In this document: positions 5,612 through 6,747 of the stretch, one piece after another
How the letters are laid out: each line of letters begins with the position of its first letter
Numbering within the stretch: position 1 is the first letter of the stretch
Assembly (NCBI GenBank): GCA_946885815.1
Contig: CAMPHE010000098.1
Coordinates: 1 to 6,747 of the forward strand
Origin: an uncultured Arenimonas sp.
GTDB lineage: Bacteria > Pseudomonadota > Gammaproteobacteria > Xanthomonadales > Xanthomonadaceae
Direction of reading: 5' to 3'
Length of the DNA stretch: 6,747 nucleotides
Program-made: the position numbers and the translations under genes
Notes under the pieces: generated by a model
What the model saw: only the letters and a program-made list of their open reading frames with translations
Told to the model about the DNA's origin: nothing
The model's database searches: none

Positions 5612-6747
5612 GCCAGCGTCACCAGCGAGCGCCCGGTCATTTCCGCCGGCTGCGGCAGGCCGAGCAGCGCCAGCAGCGTCGGCGCGATGTCACGCAGCGC
5701 ACCGCCCGCGCGCAGCGTCGCGCGGCGGCCGCAATACACCAGCGGCACCGGGCCGGTGGTGTGCGAGGTGTGCGGCTGGCCGGTGTCCGGGTCGCGCATC
5801 TGCTCCAGGTTGCCGTGGTCGGCGGTGACGATCATTTCGCCGCCCGCGTCGCGCAGCGCGGCGCGGATCGCGCCCAGCGCGGTGTCGACCGCTTCGGCCG
5901 CCTGCACCGCCGCCGCGAGGATGCCGCTGTGCCCGACCATGTCGGGGTTGGCGATGTTGCAGACGATCACGTCGTGCCTGCGCGCGCGGATGTCGTCGGT
6001 GAGCCGCGCCGTGAGCAGCGGCAGGTTCATTTCCGGCTGCAGGTCGTAGGTGGCGACCTTCGGCGACGGAATCAGCGCGCGCTCCTCGCCCGCGACGAGT
6101 TCCTCGCGGCCGCCGCTGAAGAAGAACGTCACGTGGGCGTACTTTTCGGTTTCGGCGATGCGAAGCTGCGTCAGGCCGTGCGCGGCGAGGACTTCGCCGA
6201 GCGTGTCGCGCAGGTCGGCGGTCGCGAACGCGACCTTCGCCGGCAGCTTCGCGTCGTATTCGGCGAGCCCGACGAAGCGCGACAGGTGCGGCCGCCGCGC
6301 CGCGAAGCCGGCGAAATCCGGCGCGGTGAACGCCGCCGTCAGCTGTCGGGCGCGGTCGGCGCGGAAGTTCATGAACACGACGGCGTCGCCGTCGCGGATG
6401 CCGCGAGCGCCGGTGATCACCGTCGGCTGCACGAACTCGTCGTTCTCGCCGCGGCCGTAGGCGGCGTGCAGCGCGGTGATCGCGTCGCTGGCGGTGTCGT
6501 CGGCGTCGGCGTCGACGACCGCCTTCCACGCGCGCTCGACGCGGTCCCAGCGCTGGTCGCGGTCCATCGCGAAGTAGCGGCCGCCGATCGTCGCGATATG
6601 CGCGTCGTCGCCGGCGGCGCACAGGGCCTGCAGCCGCTGCAGGCTCGGCTCGGCCGACCGCGGCGGCGTGTCGCGGCCGTCGAGGAAGGCGTGCACGGCG
6701 ATATCCGGCACGCCTTCCCGGCGGGCCAGTTCGATCATCGCGAACAG
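5608..6747 (-). CDS. gpmI: 2,3-bisphosphoglycerate-independent phosphoglycerate mutase (5' partial)
   Basis: The last 379 residues of this glycolytic enzyme are visible; about 130 N-terminal residues lie beyond the right edge. It interconverts 3- and 2-phosphoglycerate using two metal ions (usually Mn2+) and a phosphoserine intermediate. Counting from the edge, the fragment opens with LFAMIELARREGV, VHAFLDGRDTPP (17-28) and GRYFAMDRDQRWDR (56-69). Next come GENDEFVQPTVI (100-111) and NFRADRARQL (127-136). The metal-site motifs follow: NPDMVGHSG (Asp269, His273), ADHGN (Asp310, His311) and HTSHTT (His329). The other metal ligands and the catalytic serine lie in the missing part, so their state is unseen. 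The in-frame ATG at 6738 is an internal methionine, since the upstream codons continue the conserved sequence. The stop overlaps the envC start by 4 nt, so gpmI heads a gpmI-envC(-ctpA) operon. Confidence 0.97.
   Translation of the reverse strand: MFAMIELARREGVPDIAVHAFLDGRDTPPRSAEPSLQRLQALCAAGDDAHIATIGGRYFAMDRDQRWDRVERAWKAVVDADADDTASDAITALHAAYGRGENDEFVQPTVITGARGIRDGDAVVFMNFRADRARQLTAAFTAPDFAGFAARRPHLSRFVGLAEYDAKLPAKVAFATADLRDTLGEVLAAHGLTQLRIAETEKYAHVTFFFSGGREELVAGEERALIPSPKVATYDLQPEMNLPLLTARLTDDIRARRHDVIVCNIANPDMVGHSGILAAAVQAAEAVDTALGAIRAALRDAGGEMIVTADHGNLEQMRDPDTGQPHTSHTTGPVPLVYCGRRATLRAGGALRDIAPTLLALLGLPQPAEMTGRSLVTLA

Noticed and set aside
3164..6049. A 961-codon open frame on the plus strand, antisense to ctpA, envC and part of gpmI
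   Set aside because: Its translation is rich in Arg, Ala and Gly with no domain pattern, while the opposite strand carries three well-recognised proteins. Long antisense frames are expected when high third-position GC removes stop codons.
6495..6520. Short GTCGGC-type tandem repeat in gpmI
   Set aside because: About three hexamer units encoding Asp/Ala residues in a variable part of the enzyme; ordinary low complexity in GC-rich coding DNA.

Overview
This is a very GC-rich window, well above 65% G+C by eye. It reads as chromosomal DNA of a gammaproteobacterium, most likely near the Xanthomonadales/Lysobacterales. Three things point there: the gpmI-envC-ctpA order, a GspB-type type II secretion protein, and a DUF1820 protein. 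The lineage is inferred from gene content and order, without a database search. Seven genes cover almost all of the window. There are no tRNAs, rRNAs, insertion sequences, CRISPR arrays or long non-coding stretches; the largest gap is about 45 bp.

Left half, plus strand (1-3116). The window opens inside the 3' end of a gspB-like gene. Its stop overlaps the start of an intact rhomboid intramembrane serine protease (252-938). After 25 bp comes a DUF1820 protein (964-1287), whose stop shares one base with the start of a 609-residue TPR plus SPINDLY/O-GlcNAc-transferase-like glycosyltransferase (1287-3116). The overlaps make two tightly packed pairs: gspB with rhomboid, and DUF1820 with glycosyltransferase. 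A -10-like hexamer sits exactly where it would start a leaderless mRNA at the DUF1820 ATG, so the second pair may also have its own promoter.

Right half, minus strand (3131-6747). Reading leftwards from the window edge are gpmI (cofactor-independent phosphoglycerate mutase, 5' end cut off), envC (divisome murein-hydrolase activator with a degenerate LytM domain) and ctpA (S41 carboxy-terminal processing protease). gpmI and envC overlap by 4 nt, and envC must start at TTG. A second leaderless-type -10 hexamer precedes the ctpA start chosen here. EnvC and CtpA both act on the periplasmic system that controls peptidoglycan hydrolases. GpmI is glycolytic and appears to be an operon passenger.

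The two halves converge at 3116/3131. A 30-nt imperfect inverted repeat fills the 14-bp gap and runs into the end of ctpA.

I see no undescribed multi-gene defence, mobile or biosynthetic system here; this is an ordinary core-genome region. The observations most worth checking are the two matching leaderless promoter layouts, the TTG start of envC, the rhomboid fused translationally to a secretion gene, and the coupling of DUF1820 to a divergent GT41-like enzyme.
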